A DNA stretch of 64,000 nucleotides from the NCBI GenBank assembly GCA_946122785.1, contig CAMGYJ010000011.1, positions 34,312,513 to 34,376,512 on the forward strand. The letters run 5' to 3'. This stretch comes from Linum tenue. Lineage: Eukaryota > Streptophyta > Magnoliopsida > Malpighiales > Linaceae. Made by a program: the position numbers and the translations under genes. The notes under the pieces are model-generated. The model was not told where the DNA came from and did no database searches. It saw only the letters and a list, made by a program, of their open reading frames with translations. Shown here in pieces: positions 45,025 through 55,548 of this stretch (the first letter of the stretch is position 1; every line of letters starts with the position of its first letter).

Positions 45025-45312
45025 TTAGTGTTTCCTCAAGAGGAGAGCACGGAGCTGGGCAGCGTCGATCTCTTCGGCAACATTCTCGGGTCGGTAGAAA
45101 CCGGTGCGCGGGTCAGGAACCCAGCTGCTCTTGCTCGCTTCCCCTGTTTTCTTCACCATTCCGCTCGTTGCGGCGGTTACAGAAGAAGAGCCCCCCTTCC
45201 CTGCCGCGGCATTTCCGGCAGTTGCGGCGGCGGCGGAGAATCCTCTCCCGCCGGTGATTGCCTTTGTGACCGCGGCTGAGATGAGCTTGGCGCCGGAGAT
45301 GGAGCGAGCCAT
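45025..45312 (-). CDS. LEA_3 family protein (SAG21/LEA5-like)
   Basis: This is a 95-residue protein read from 45312: MARSISGAKLISAAVTKAIT, an Ala/Gly-rich middle, then SSWVPDPRTGFYRPENVAEE and IDAAQLRALLLRKH. The MARSxS start (mitochondrial presequence type) and WVPDPxTGxYRPEN...IDxAxLRAxLL end define the LEA_3 (SAG21/LEA5) family. These are small stress- and senescence-linked proteins reported in mitochondria. The open frame extends to an ATG at 45465, but that codon overlaps the TATA box, so I chose the downstream ATG that matches the family start. No intron is seen, although many family members have one. Confidence 0.88.
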   Translation of the reverse strand: MARSISGAKLISAAVTKAITGGRGFSAAAATAGNAAAGKGGSSSVTAATSGMVKKTGEASKSSWVPDPRTGFYRPENVAEEIDAAQLRALLLRKH

Positions 45313-45464
45313 TGTTGTGTTTCTATTTGCGAATCGAAAGATCGAAAGCTTGTTTCTTTCGAGAAACTGGGCTTCTGGGTGAGATGGGTAGAGACTTTGA
45401 TTTTGAAGAGGGAGGGTTTCTCTTGTTATGTTTGGGGGTAATGAGGTAAGAAGAGGCTGCGCCA

Positions 45465-45472
45465 TTTTTATA
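45465..45472 (-). promoter_or_regulatory. TATA box of the LEA_3 gene
   Basis: On the minus strand CTCTATAAAAATGG puts TATAAAAA at 45472-45465, about 155 bases before the chosen start codon. It fits a leader of about 120 bases. Confidence 0.6.
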
Positions 45473-45959
45473 GAGGCCGGAACTGGAAGAGAAGCGCCTG
45501 GAAGCTGCTGCTGCTGCTGCTTCCGTGAAGGTGAAGGAGACCGCGTCTACTACGGAAGGAAATATCTGCCTTCTCGCGCTCTTTTGACCACATCAATATA
45601 TGTGAACCAATAATTAACGAACAAAAACGCCCGATTTGATATATTGTGCAGGGACTTTTTTTTTTTTTTTTGTAAAATGGCATTTTAAAATCTGTATGAT
45701 TTTTCTACCAAAAGGAATTTCATATTGTTAGCAAATATTAGAAAGCAGGAGAAAACCCGACAAAATTGATCGTTTGGACCGAACTATATCGAAGCTAATA
45801 TAATATAATTCGAAAATCGATTTCATAAATTTTATAAATATAGAGAATTAAATCAAATTTATATTTAAGTCTGATCAAATTGAATCGAATAAAATGATAA
45901 TTCAATTCTGTATTCTAACATTTCTTCTACTATTGACTAGCGATTATCATGGTTGCACT

Positions 45960-46510
45960 TAGGACTGGAAATCGGTACGGTATCGGTATCCCAATACCAA
46001 ATACCAAAATCCCGAATACTGAATTACACCCTAAAATCGATCTCAATCCCAATCCCTAAATAATTTCGGTATCCCAATCCCAATCCCTAAATATTTTGGT
46101 ATACCAATCGGTACTTCGGTATCCCATTCGGTATTATCGAATAAAAAATTAATTGAAATTAATAATTAAATATATAAATTAGATTGGATCGTTTAATTTA
46201 GGGCAAATAGACTAAGCAAAGAGTCTTGAGTTTTCCTAGAGCTAGGATATGGGTAAGGAGAATGGAGTAGAGGTGACATCTCAAATTCTTGTCATTGGTA
46301 ATCTCAAATTTGACGAATTGGAGGCTGAGAGACGACTAATACTAGTGTTTGCTTTTTGGTTTTATGGAAAATAGCAAGAGAATAGCACTTCAAAATGAAT
46401 CTCAATTCCAATCCATAAAAAATAAGCCGATGTTCGATTATATCAAATAATAATAAATTTAATACTTTATTCGGTATATCTCAAATACCATTATCAAACT
46501 TCCCACCTTA
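45960..46510. mobile_element. hAT-like MITE
   Basis: Ends TAGGACTGGAAATCGG and TTCCCACCTTA (complement TAAGGTGGGAA) are inverted. Flanks GTTGCACT (45952-45959) and ATTGCACT (46511-46518) match at seven of eight. Inside are many GGTATCCCAATCC words. It lies about 490 bases upstream of the LEA TATA box. Confidence 0.75.
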
Positions 46511-47880
46511 ATTGCACTTGCACCTTGTTTTTTTCTTTTTTTCTTCTTCTTCTGGAAAGTAAAGAAAACAGAACCTCATATCAGCCATATATTACCATCA
46601 GTAGGACAAGTGGCGGCATATCACGTGATGAGGAAAGACGACCGCGCCTTATTTGTCTGTCCCTCATTTCCTTTCCATTCCTTTCCTTGTCTGGCTTTTT
46701 TCATTTTCATGAATTTCCCATCTCCTTCCCCGCGAGCTGGCCTCACATCTTCCTATGCTAATCAATTAACTCAAGTTGCGAGAAGATTGAAAAGCCAATT
46801 TTATATTTACGTGACTCCAATCGTACCAGAAGAAATTTAATGTACCATATATTCTTGACAAGAAAACCTTGTTGGCTTGTTTAGATTTTGAATTAACAGA
46901 ATTGGGGCATGATAATCTACCCTTAACCCTTAATATATGTGAACACTAGTTATTAATTATCTAAATCATAAACCATATACACCAAGATTTTGTATATAAC
47001 TTTTTAAATGTATTTCAACAAATCATGACCATCTATTATTGTTTCTAATTAAATTGATCTAAAGTGAGATTTATAAAATTTAGATTTAGATTTTAATTTT
47101 TAAAGGTTATGTATATTATCATTCCCCCAAACTCTAGTCAATTCAAGGTCTCTATATATATGTTGCCTTCTTACACGGGGTAAAAGTTGGACAATCGCAT
47201 ACTCTTGGTAAGAAACGTTATTTATAATTAAATTGTTGATTATTATTTATAATTAAATTGATCTTGGTGTATAAGATATATAGAAAAAAAATTGATCTTT
47301 AAAGGTTAGAGTATAGTATTATCAATTATGTCTCAAACTCCGGTAAATTCAAGATGTATATATCATTTTCTTACCAAGATTATGCAATACTTCAACTTTT
47401 ACCCGGTTGACGATAGAACTATATATATGGGGAGTTTTATTGTTCCCTGGGTGAAATTAAGAATATGTCGTATCTTGGGTTATCGTCACCGTACGTATCA
47501 TCTCAACAGTCATCATACTTTTTTCTTATTAAATGACTTATTAATTATAAATATCATAACAAAAAGACTCTTGCAATATTAATTGTATTCATTCTAGTCC
47601 AACAAACGTCCATGGTTCGGTTGGTTTAGTGTTTTAATGACCATATACACCAAGATTTTGTATATAATTTTTAAAATGTATTTTAACAAATCATGACCAT
47701 CGATTATTGTTTCTAATTAAATTGATCTAAAATGAGATTTATAAAATTTAGATTTAGATTTTAATTTTTAAAGGTTATGGTATATTATCATGCTCCAAAC
47801 TCTAACCAATTGAAGGTCTATATATATATATATATGTAGCCATGTTTTTGCACACACATTTATTTGATATATATGCTCTT
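46511..47880. other. Intergenic with MITE-derived repeats
   Basis: An inverted-repeat element spans about 46877-47150 (TTGAATTAACAGAATTGGGG... against CCCCCAAACTCTAGTCAATT). Its right two-thirds (46968-47161) is repeated directly at 47638-47832 with a few changes. Between the copies is another related half-element (about 47290-47345). No gene is recognised. Confidence 0.55.
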
Positions 47881-47943
47881 CCTCCCAGTGGCGGAGGGAG
47901 AGGGTTAGAGGGTGGGTCTCCGAATCCACCTTGGCTCGAGAGA

Positions 47944-50127
47944 AAAAAATGATAGATTACGTATACTAGTTAATCGGGTATGAAGATCGAGTCTTCACAG
48001 ACAAAGTTGCTACAGCTTTTCTACAACACGTCCTGGCTTGGATAACTGTCGTGAGGAATGCCTTGGCCAAAGACAGGCTCGTTGACTCGCTGTTACTGTC
48101 ACTCTAGAAATTGGCCAAGTGTAACCACTTCCTAAAGCGTAGTATAGCGGGCTGGGTTTTAATGTCAACCCGGGTCCTATATGTGATGACTACTCAGTGA
48201 ATTCGTATTATCTAGCAATGAAACTTTAGTGAAGTTCTAAACTAACAAGCAAACAAAACAACTAAACGGTTGTATTCAGGTTAAGAGAGGTCACCCGGAT
48301 ATGGTTCCCCCTAGACTGCAGTTAAGCCGGATTGTAATTGCCAAGTTCGATTTCTATGATAGTTATACTGCGGAAGGTTCTCAAACAGTCTGAAGTCTCG
48401 ACTAAAGGTCTTCAGACCCTCTCAATCTGAGTCTCTAGCTGGCGACTAACCTACACCGGAGTAAACAGATTGAGGCCCTATGAACAAAACCTCCACTACC
48501 GAATTGAATTCGGTACAGAATAGTGAACTGGCTCCTCGACTAAAGTCACCAATTCACTACCTTCGATTAAGGATACTCTATCAACCTAGGCAGATATTAT
48601 CATTCTAGGTTAAAGCAGAAACAACAGGAATTTGATTGTTTTTCTTTCTTCTTTTTGCTTGTTTTTCTGTTTTTCTCAAACAGTCTGAAGTCTCGACTAA
48701 AGGTCTTCAGACCCTCTCAATCTGAGTCTCTAGCCGGCGACTAACCTACACCGGAGTAAACAGATTGAGGCCCTATGAACAAAACCTCCACTACCGAATT
48801 GAATTCGGTACAGAATAGTGAACTGGCTCCTCGACTAAAGTCACCAATTCACTACCTTCGATTAAGGATACTCTATCAACCTAGGCAGATATTATCATTC
48901 TAGGTTAAAGCAGAAACAACAGGAATTTGATCAGGATTCAAGTCATTCAATCATTCAAACCTCAATCGAATATAATCAAATCATAGAATCAATACTTGGG
49001 TTCATACAATCAAACCTAACATACAGAACTAGGGTTTCCCATACCCAGATGAATGGGAGAACTACGCCATGGAGAAAGAAGCAAAAGCAGAATCAGACGC
49101 GGAAATCATACTGTGAAGATGGATTTCTGCTCCTAGACGTTGAATCGGCACTTCTCCAAGCTCAAGCCAAGCTCCAATGGTGTTGAAGATCGATCTAAGG
49201 CACTTGGAGGCTCTTGTTCGTCGCTTTCTCTCTCTAGGAACGCTCTGTCTCTCAAAAACTCGAATCCCCTTCTGTTTGGCTCGGAATCCGCTTAAAAACC
49301 AGACTTTCCCGACTCGCACGGCCAGGGTGCACGGCCGTGCACATCACCATTCTGGCCGTGCACCTCAAAACGCGGCGTACCATTAAGTCGAGCTTCAGCC
49401 ATCGCGCACGGCCAGGATTGCACCTTGCACGGCCGTGCGGATTTCCCTTGTGCCCGTGCGTGCCCACGCACAATCCCGCACGGCCAAACTGGTCAGTTGC
49501 ACGGCCGTGCGTGGCCACGCACAATCCCGCACGGCCAAACTGGTCACTTGCACGGCCGTGCGGGTTGTGGGTGTGCCCGTGCGACTTCCTCAGAACCTCG
49601 CCATGCGTCCGATCCTCATCCAATCGACCTCAAACTCGCTCCCAAGCCTCCATTCACGTACTAGGACCTGAAATATCATAAACAAGCACAACCTAGCGTG
49701 AAATCGGCCTAAAACACGAGAATCAATACCTCAAACGGAGTAAGAGCAGGGGTAAAAACATGTGTAACTAACGGTCTATCACTCGTTCATACGCCTAGTC
49801 TGCCCACTAGAATGGAGGTTGAGATCTCATGTAAGCCACCACCTCCCGAGTGGGTTACTCTCAATTCAGACGGCTCCATCATTCCTGAGTCAGGTCATGC
49901 TGCAGCAGGTGGCCTGATTCAAGATCACACAGAATGTTGCCTTGCATCATTCGCTTGTAACTTGGGTGTTTGTTCTATAACCCGAGCATAATTGAGAGGC
50001 GCTGTAGAAGGTCTTCAGCTAGCCTGGGAGCGTGGTTTTTGACGAATTCGGGTAGAGCTTGATTCACAATGTGCGTTTCAGCTGCTTCACAACCCGGATC
50101 GCACAGATCTCCACCATGATGCCATCA
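47944..50127 (+). mobile_element. LINE RNase H fragment split by an LTR
   Basis: Reading VFTDKVATAFLQHVLAW up to 48082, then across the LTR insertion (one copy of CTCGT used) to 49782, gives an unbroken frame ALAKDRLVHTPSLP. RNase H follows: PPPEWVTLNSDGSIIPESGH, then RA-stop-LRGAVEGLQLAWERG (the catalytic Glu codon is TAA), then IRVELDSQCAFQLLH. So an LTR retrotransposon entered the linker before the RNase H domain of a plus-strand LINE. The LINE copy is dead. The RNase H part (49782-50127) is repeated at 57247-57592. Confidence 0.75.
48083..49781 (-). repeat. Solo LTR (LTR1) of the young Athila-like family
   Basis: This 1699-bp LTR is flanked by perfect CTCGT duplications (48078-48082, 49782-49786), so it is a solo LTR. 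It differs from LTR3 (55549-57246) at four bases and one indel, counted by eye. It contains a 257-bp internal duplication (48380-48636 and 48675-48931) and the palindrome GTGCACGGCCGTGCAC at 49327-49342. A minus-strand TATA-like TTTTTAAG sits next to that palindrome at about 49292-49299. Confidence 0.88.
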
Positions 50128-51284
50128 TCTATGATAGTTATACTGCGGAAGGTTCTCAAACAGTCTGAAGTCTCGACTAAAGGTCTTCAGACCCTCTCAA
50201 TCTGAGTCTCTAGCTGGCGACTAACCTACACCGGAGTAAACAGATTGAGGCCCTATGAACAAAACCTCCACTACCGAATTGAATTCGGTACAGAATAGTG
50301 AACTGGCTCCTCGACTAAAGTCACCAATTCACTACCTTCGATTAAGGATACTCTATCAACCTAGGCAGATATTATCATTCTAGGTTAAAGCAGAAACAAC
50401 AGGTTTTTGATCAGGATTCAAGTCATTCAATCATTCAAACCTCAATCGAATATAATCAAATCATAGAATCAATACTTGGGTTCATACAATCAAACCTAAC
50501 ATACAGAACTAGGGTTTCCCATACCCAGATGAATGGGAGAACTACTCCATGGAGAAAGAAGCAAAAGCAGAATCAGACGCGGAAATCATACTGTGAAGAT
50601 GGATTTTTGCTCCTGGACGTTGAATCGGCACTTCTCCAAGCTCAAGCCAAGCTCCAATGGTGTTGAAGATCGATCTAAGGCACTTGGAGGCTCTTTTTCG
50701 TCGCTTTCTCTCTCTAGGAACCGCTCTGTCTCTCAAAAACTCGAATCCCCTTCTGTTTGGCTCGGAATCCGCTTAAAAACTAGACTTTCCCGACTCGCAC
50801 GGCCAGGGTGCACGGCCGTGCACATCACCATTCTGGCCGTGCACCTCAAAACGCGACGTACCATTAAGTCGAGCTTCAGCCATCGCGCACGGCCAGGATT
50901 GCACCTTGCACGGCCGTGCGGATTTCCCTTGTGCCCGTGCGTGCCCACGCACAATCCCGCACGGCCAAACTGGTCAGTTGCACGGCCGTGCGTGGCCACG
51001 CACAATCCCGTGCGTGCCCACGCACAATCCCGCACGACCAAACTGGTCACTTGCACGGCCGTGCGGGTTGTGGGTGTGCCCGTGCGACTTCCTCAGAACC
51101 TCGCCATGCATCCGATCCTCGTCCAATCGACCTCAAACTCGCTCCCAAGCCTCCATTCACGTACTAGGACCTGAAATATCATAAACAAGCACAACCTAGC
51201 GTGAAATCGGCCTAAAACACGAGAATCAATACCTCAAACGGAGTAAGAGCAGGGGTAAAAACATGTGTAACTAACGGTCTATCA
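50128..51284 (-). repeat. Truncated LTR (LTR2), 3' LTR of the young element
   Basis: It begins abruptly at TCTATGATAG (matching 48353 in LTR1) and ends at the purine tract. It has only one copy of the 257-bp block and a 23-base insertion near 51000 not found in LTR1 or LTR3. Confidence 0.85.
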
Positions 51285-51325
51285 AACTCCCCCACACTTA
51301 ACCGTTTGCTTGTCCCCAAGCAAAC
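51285..51325 (-). promoter_or_regulatory. Terminal polypurine tract and hairpin E
   Basis: On the minus strand GTTTGCTTG-GGGA-CAAGCAAAC (51325-51304) is followed by GGTTAAGTGTGGGGGAG, then TT and the LTR at 51284. The hairpin is identical to 13379-13400 in the older element. Confidence 0.8.
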
Positions 51326-51592
51326 CTAACTCAAACCAATGCAACTCTCCAGACCTCTATAGCAACAAACAACCTCGATCGTAGGTAGAGGACTTCCTAG
51401 ATCATTTAGCAACTTACGAGGTCAACCGACGCACAAGTCATCTCATAGCTTCTTCGGCGAGAGCACTAGTCTCGAGTCAGCATCATGGCAAACAGTGAAC
51501 AGAGGACAAATGAATCGTGGATGAGGAGACTCTCAAAAACAAAAGATCATGGACTCACATTTTTCAAGGTGCTCGATTTTCTTTTTGGAGAT

Positions 51593-51717
51593 GGTTGGAA
51601 CCCCTTTTTCTTTCTTCGTTTTGCTTGTTTTTCTGTTTTTCTCTTTTTTTTCAAGGGTTCCAACCCGTTTTTGTAGAAAACGGGGGCTCCCACCTAGCAA
51701 AGGTTTTGCGGGAGCCC
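51593..51717 (-). promoter_or_regulatory. Hairpin cluster with A/G-rich loop (hairpin D)
   Basis: An 11-bp perfect stem (51593-51603 with 51655-51665, plus-strand GGTTGGAACCC / GGGTTCCAACC) encloses a 51-base loop that is A/G-rich on the element's sense strand. Next to it are CCCGTTTT/AAAACGGG (51664-51684) and GGGCTCCC/GGGAGCCC (51684-51717). The loop sequence has a copy inside LTR1 and LTR3. Confidence 0.65.
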
Positions 51718-52127
51718 GGCTCTTACCGGCCATGCCAGGAGCAGTTGTCTCGAGCCTCGTGCGGGGGAAAGACATGTAAGGAGGCTGGAGGTAGTAGGTG
51801 GAAATTGGGAACGGATTCCCGTCTCCCCTTACACTCTTTCGCCCTATTCGCACGGGAGACGTCATTTTAAAGCACATTTTCGAGCACCTGTTATTTTCAA
51901 CACATGATACAAGAGTCCATGACAGGCAGAGAGTCCACAACACCACACAATTCAAGGGTCCTAAGATCACTAATTCACTCAATCAACCAACACACTATGA
52001 AGAAGAAATGAGACTTCTTAAATGCATCAACATCCTCCATAGTGCTACACTACCTCCCTAGGTTGCAAATCACTACAGAGACTGTCAATTCAAAGCATAC
52101 TGAGCAGGTAATTGCAAGGAACACGTA

Positions 52128-52244
52128 CTTGGAGCCCTCAAATTAAAAATTTGGACAGTGGACTAGGCTCCAAGCACACAAACAGATCTAATGCAGTCAA
52201 AAGATAAACACCCCCCACACTTAAGATCGACATTGCCCTCAATG
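52128..52244 (-). promoter_or_regulatory. Second polypurine tract, CATTG hairpin and compound hairpin C
   Basis: In element order: CATTG-AGGG-CAATG (52244-52231), CTTAAGTGTGGGGGG (52225-52211), then CTTGGAGCC (52174-52166) pairing with GGCTCCAAG (52136-52128) around the inner stem CAAATT/AATTTG (52153-52139). It corresponds base for base in layout to 11652-11786 of the older element. Confidence 0.65.
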
Positions 52245-52474
52245 GAGAAGAGGGAAGGAAAGGGGAACGATGTTACCGGTATGCACGGACTGCAGGAGAC
52301 TGGAGATGGACTAGTCGGGAACACAACACAGATCAAGGGGAACAGAAGAGCTCAACCAGAATATGTTAGGTTCGATGTCAGCCCAATAAGACATCATCCA
52401 GAACAAAGGAAACAAACCAAAACAAAACCAAATCGAAATCCGACTCGAAACAGAAAAAAGAAAGTCAAACCGTG

Positions 52475-52523
52475 GTGGGGTTGCCTCCCCACAAGCGCTT
52501 CTTTACCGTCTTTTAGCTGGACG
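52475..52523 (-). promoter_or_regulatory. Tandem RNA hairpins A and B of the young element
   Basis: Fourteen bases after the stop, hairpin A has stem CGTC/GACG (52523-52507) around a loop containing AGCTAA. GTAAAGAAGCGCTT links it to hairpin B with stem GTGGGG/CCCCAC and loop AGGCAA (52492-52475). It is equivalent to 8981-9028. Confidence 0.7.
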
Positions 52524-52537
52524 CCCATGGTGGATAC

Positions 52538-55402
52538 TCAGCGAGGTGCAGGAATAGGTACCTCCAAGAGCGGATCCACGTCGCTCTTGAGGTACAGCTT
52601 CAGGTGGTGGCCATGCACCCGACGGGTGCAGCCACCAGCATTGGTCAGCTCGACCTGGCCATCCGGCAAGATGCAGGCGAGTGAGTACTCGGATGGCCAG
52701 GGTGGTCGTGGTGCAGGGGGTGGGACCAGCTCATAGTGGTCTCCACCTTTCTTCCGTGCAGGCTTAGCCACCTGCGGCTTCGGTCGCCACTCCTTCTTGA
52801 GCTTTTTGTTCGGAGGCGAGACTGGATGGAGTGGCGGCGAAGGAATGATAGGCGGGTCCTGCAAAATGAGAGGTGCAGAAGGGTACACGACAGGCTCGTG
52901 TACCTGATCAGAAATAGCATGCACAGGCGATACAGAAATCATAGCACAATGATCAAACTCAGTCACAGGAAAAATAGCCTGTTCATTTCCAGCACGCAGG
53001 ATCAGTTTACCATCATGCACATCAATCAGTGCCTTGGCGGTGGCAAGAAATGGTCTACCTAGAATCAAAGGCACATCCACATCATCATTTATATCCAGAA
53101 TAACAAAATCAACAGGATATGTGAATGCACCCACATTAACAAGCAAATCTTCTATGATACCCCTAGGATGCACCACGGAACGATCAGCTAGCTGAATGCT
53201 CATCCTAGTAGGGCTAAGTTCACCTAGGTCTAGCTTTTTGAACAATTTATATGGCATAACATTGATGCTAGCTCCTAGGTCCGCCAAGGACTTTCCTACA
53301 TGCATGCTGCCAATAGTAAGAGGGATAGTAAAACTCCCTGGATCCTTGCGTTTTTCGGGCAGCTTGTTCTGCAGGATGGCAGAACATTCCTCGCTCAGCA
53401 ACACTGTTGCGAGATCCCCAAGTTTCTTCTTGTTGGTGCAGAGATCTTTCATGAACTTAGCGTACTTGGGTATCTTCGACAGTGCCTCCACAAATGGTAC
53501 GCTGATGTTGAGCTGCTTCAACATTGCCATAAAATTGGCAAACTCAGTCTCCAGCTTATCTTTATGGAGGCGAGTGGGGAAGGGAAGCTGGGGCACATGC
53601 TCCTTAACCACTGGTTGTGGCTTGGGAGCAGGGGCTTCCTTCTCCACCCGCACTTCTGCATCACCGGCTGGAAGTGCTGAAGCAGGTAGTGGTTCCTCCT
53701 GCCTGGACAGGGCAGGATCAGCTGATGTAGGCCTGCCGCTCAGGGTGAAAATGGCATGTGCGGTCTCATGCGGGTCCCGTGGATTAGGGATGGTGGTGGC
53801 AGGTAGAGTCCCCGGGGCCCGAGTAGTAATCTGGCGAGCTATGGCGCCAACCTGGTTCTGTAAATCTTGCAGAATGGCACCTTGGTTTCTCTGGCCTGCC
53901 TCCAGGGTTCTCTGGCCTGCCTCCAGTGAAGCTATGGTCTGATCCATCCTCGTGATACTTGTCTGGCTGGTGGTCATGAATGCTGCCAAAATGTTCTTCA
54001 GCTCGGTCATCTGATTATCGGGAGCTGGCGCTGCTGCTGGCTCGGCATACTGACGCTGAGGCTGCTGGAATGGCTGCCCTTGCCTAGGCTGGTAAGGCTG
54101 CTGCTGTGGTGGTGGCCCCTGCCTAGCCTGGAAGGGCTGCCTCTGCTAGAAACCACCTGCTGGTGCTGGGAAACCAGGTGGCTTGTTGGCGTTGCTGCTC
54201 CAGGCAAAGTTGGGATGCTGGCGCCATCCCTCATTATAGGTACTGCTGTATGGATCCAAGCGCCGAGCATTTGCTATGAAGTCCACCTGCTCTTGGGGAG
54301 TAGAAGACTCCCTCATAGACTGACAATCCTCCACCAGGTGATTCGGGCTCTCACACCACTGACACTGAGCGACTGGAGGCGGAGCTACACCTAGGCCCGG
54401 TAGGAGACTGTTGGGCTGCTTCAATGTCTGTACCAACTCAGCCACCTGCTGCTCTAACTCGGACCTGACCTCCATAGCATGCACACCTCGGTCCCGGGAA
54501 TTCCTACCTCTGTTGTTCTGCCCCCAGGAGTGGTCTCGGGCAGCCAAGGTACTGATCATCTGGTTCAGCTCGGGTGGAGTCTTAGTAAGGATATCCCCTC
54601 CTGGGCATAGAGACTCAATCACCCTCTGGCTGTCTGGAGTGAGGGCGTTGTAGAAGTTCCCTACTGTGAAAGCATCGCTGAAGCCATGATGGGGACACTG
54701 CCAGAAGTATCCCATGTACCGCTCCCATGCATCACGAAGTGACTCATCTGGCTCTTGGCGGAAGTGAGTGATCTCCCGCTGAATCTCCGTGGTCTTCGAT
54801 GCCGGATAATACCGGTGCACGAACTTGTCAGCCAGATCGTCCCAAGAGGTGATGGACAATGGGGGCTGGGTTTCCAACCACCTCTTAGCATTCCCCGCCA
54901 GAGAATGGGGGAAGAGGTGAAGGCGGATTGCATCATCCGGAACACCATTCAGCTTGAACCCGTTCGTCAGCTGCAGAAACCGGGAAAGGTGTGCCCGGGC
55001 TTCCTCATCCTTCAAGCCATGGAACTGGATAGAGGATGTGATGAGCTGAATCCAGCATGACTTGATCTCGAAGTTGTTTGCAGGAATGGGCGGATAGAGG
55101 ATGACCGGGCGGATGTCAGCAATCCGTGGAGTATAGTAGTACTCCAGGGTGGGACCCGGTGGTGGTGGATGATGATGGTGCCCAGCTCCCTGGGGGTGTT
55201 GGTCGTTCCCCAGGATCTGGTTCTGAGGAGGTGGGTTCTGATCGCCTTCCATCTCGTACTCGTCCTCGGAGTCGCTGGTCAATTGGCCGTCTCGGCGCTC
55301 CACCGTAGCTAGTCTAGCTTGCTGTTGTCTCCGAAGTTGTTTGCAGGTGCGCTCAATCTCAGGATTCAACGGCAGTAAACCTCCCGACTGGCTACGGGTC
55401 AT
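52538..55402 (-). pseudogene. gag-protease of the young element with an integrase-like tail
   Basis: One frame of 955 codons from 55402 (MTRSQSGGLLPLNPEIERT) is broken only by a TAG at 54148-54146 in a Gln-rich stretch, where CAG is likely the original codon. Gag capsid (LAGNAKRWLETQPPLSITSW, ESLRDAWERYMGYFWQCPHHG) is followed by a CCHC knuckle CQWCESPNHLVEDC near 54350. The aspartic protease has DLGASINVMPYKLFKKLDLG near 53270 and LADRSVVHPRGI. The end (DGQVELTNAGGCTRRVHGHH, LKLYL) resembles the last part of Ty3/gypsy integrases (VELxxxxxGxxFKVNGxRLKxY). So the polymerase region appears deleted with gag-protease joined to the pol tail. Whether readthrough of the TAG occurs is unknown. Confidence 0.8.
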
Positions 55403-55524
55403 GCACTAGCTGCACACAATCAAGCAATGCAACCCCGTGAAGGCACAAGTGGGAAAAAAAAAACTCAATGCAAAAATGAAAATGCTAAAGTAACAGAAAT
55501 CACTTTTCTTCAACAACCTAGCCG

Positions 55525-55542
55525 TCCCCGGCAACGGCGCCA
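55525..55542 (-). other. Primer-binding site, tRNA-Asp
   Basis: On the minus strand TGGCGCCGTTGCCGGGGA is a perfect 18-base complement of the tRNA-Asp 3' end, six bases inside the 5' LTR. Confidence 0.9.
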
Positions 55543-55548
55543 AAAACT

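Noticed and set aside
45313..45465. N-terminal extension of the LEA_3 frame to an ATG at 45465
   Set aside because: That ATG overlaps the TATA box and the extension has no family match; the start at 45312 matches the family opening MARSxS.
49252..51184. His/Arg-rich frames (HGRA, TARPNW repeats) in the LTR palindrome region
   Set aside because: They are translations of repeated CACGGCCGTG-type words and occur in several frames and both strands of each LTR copy.
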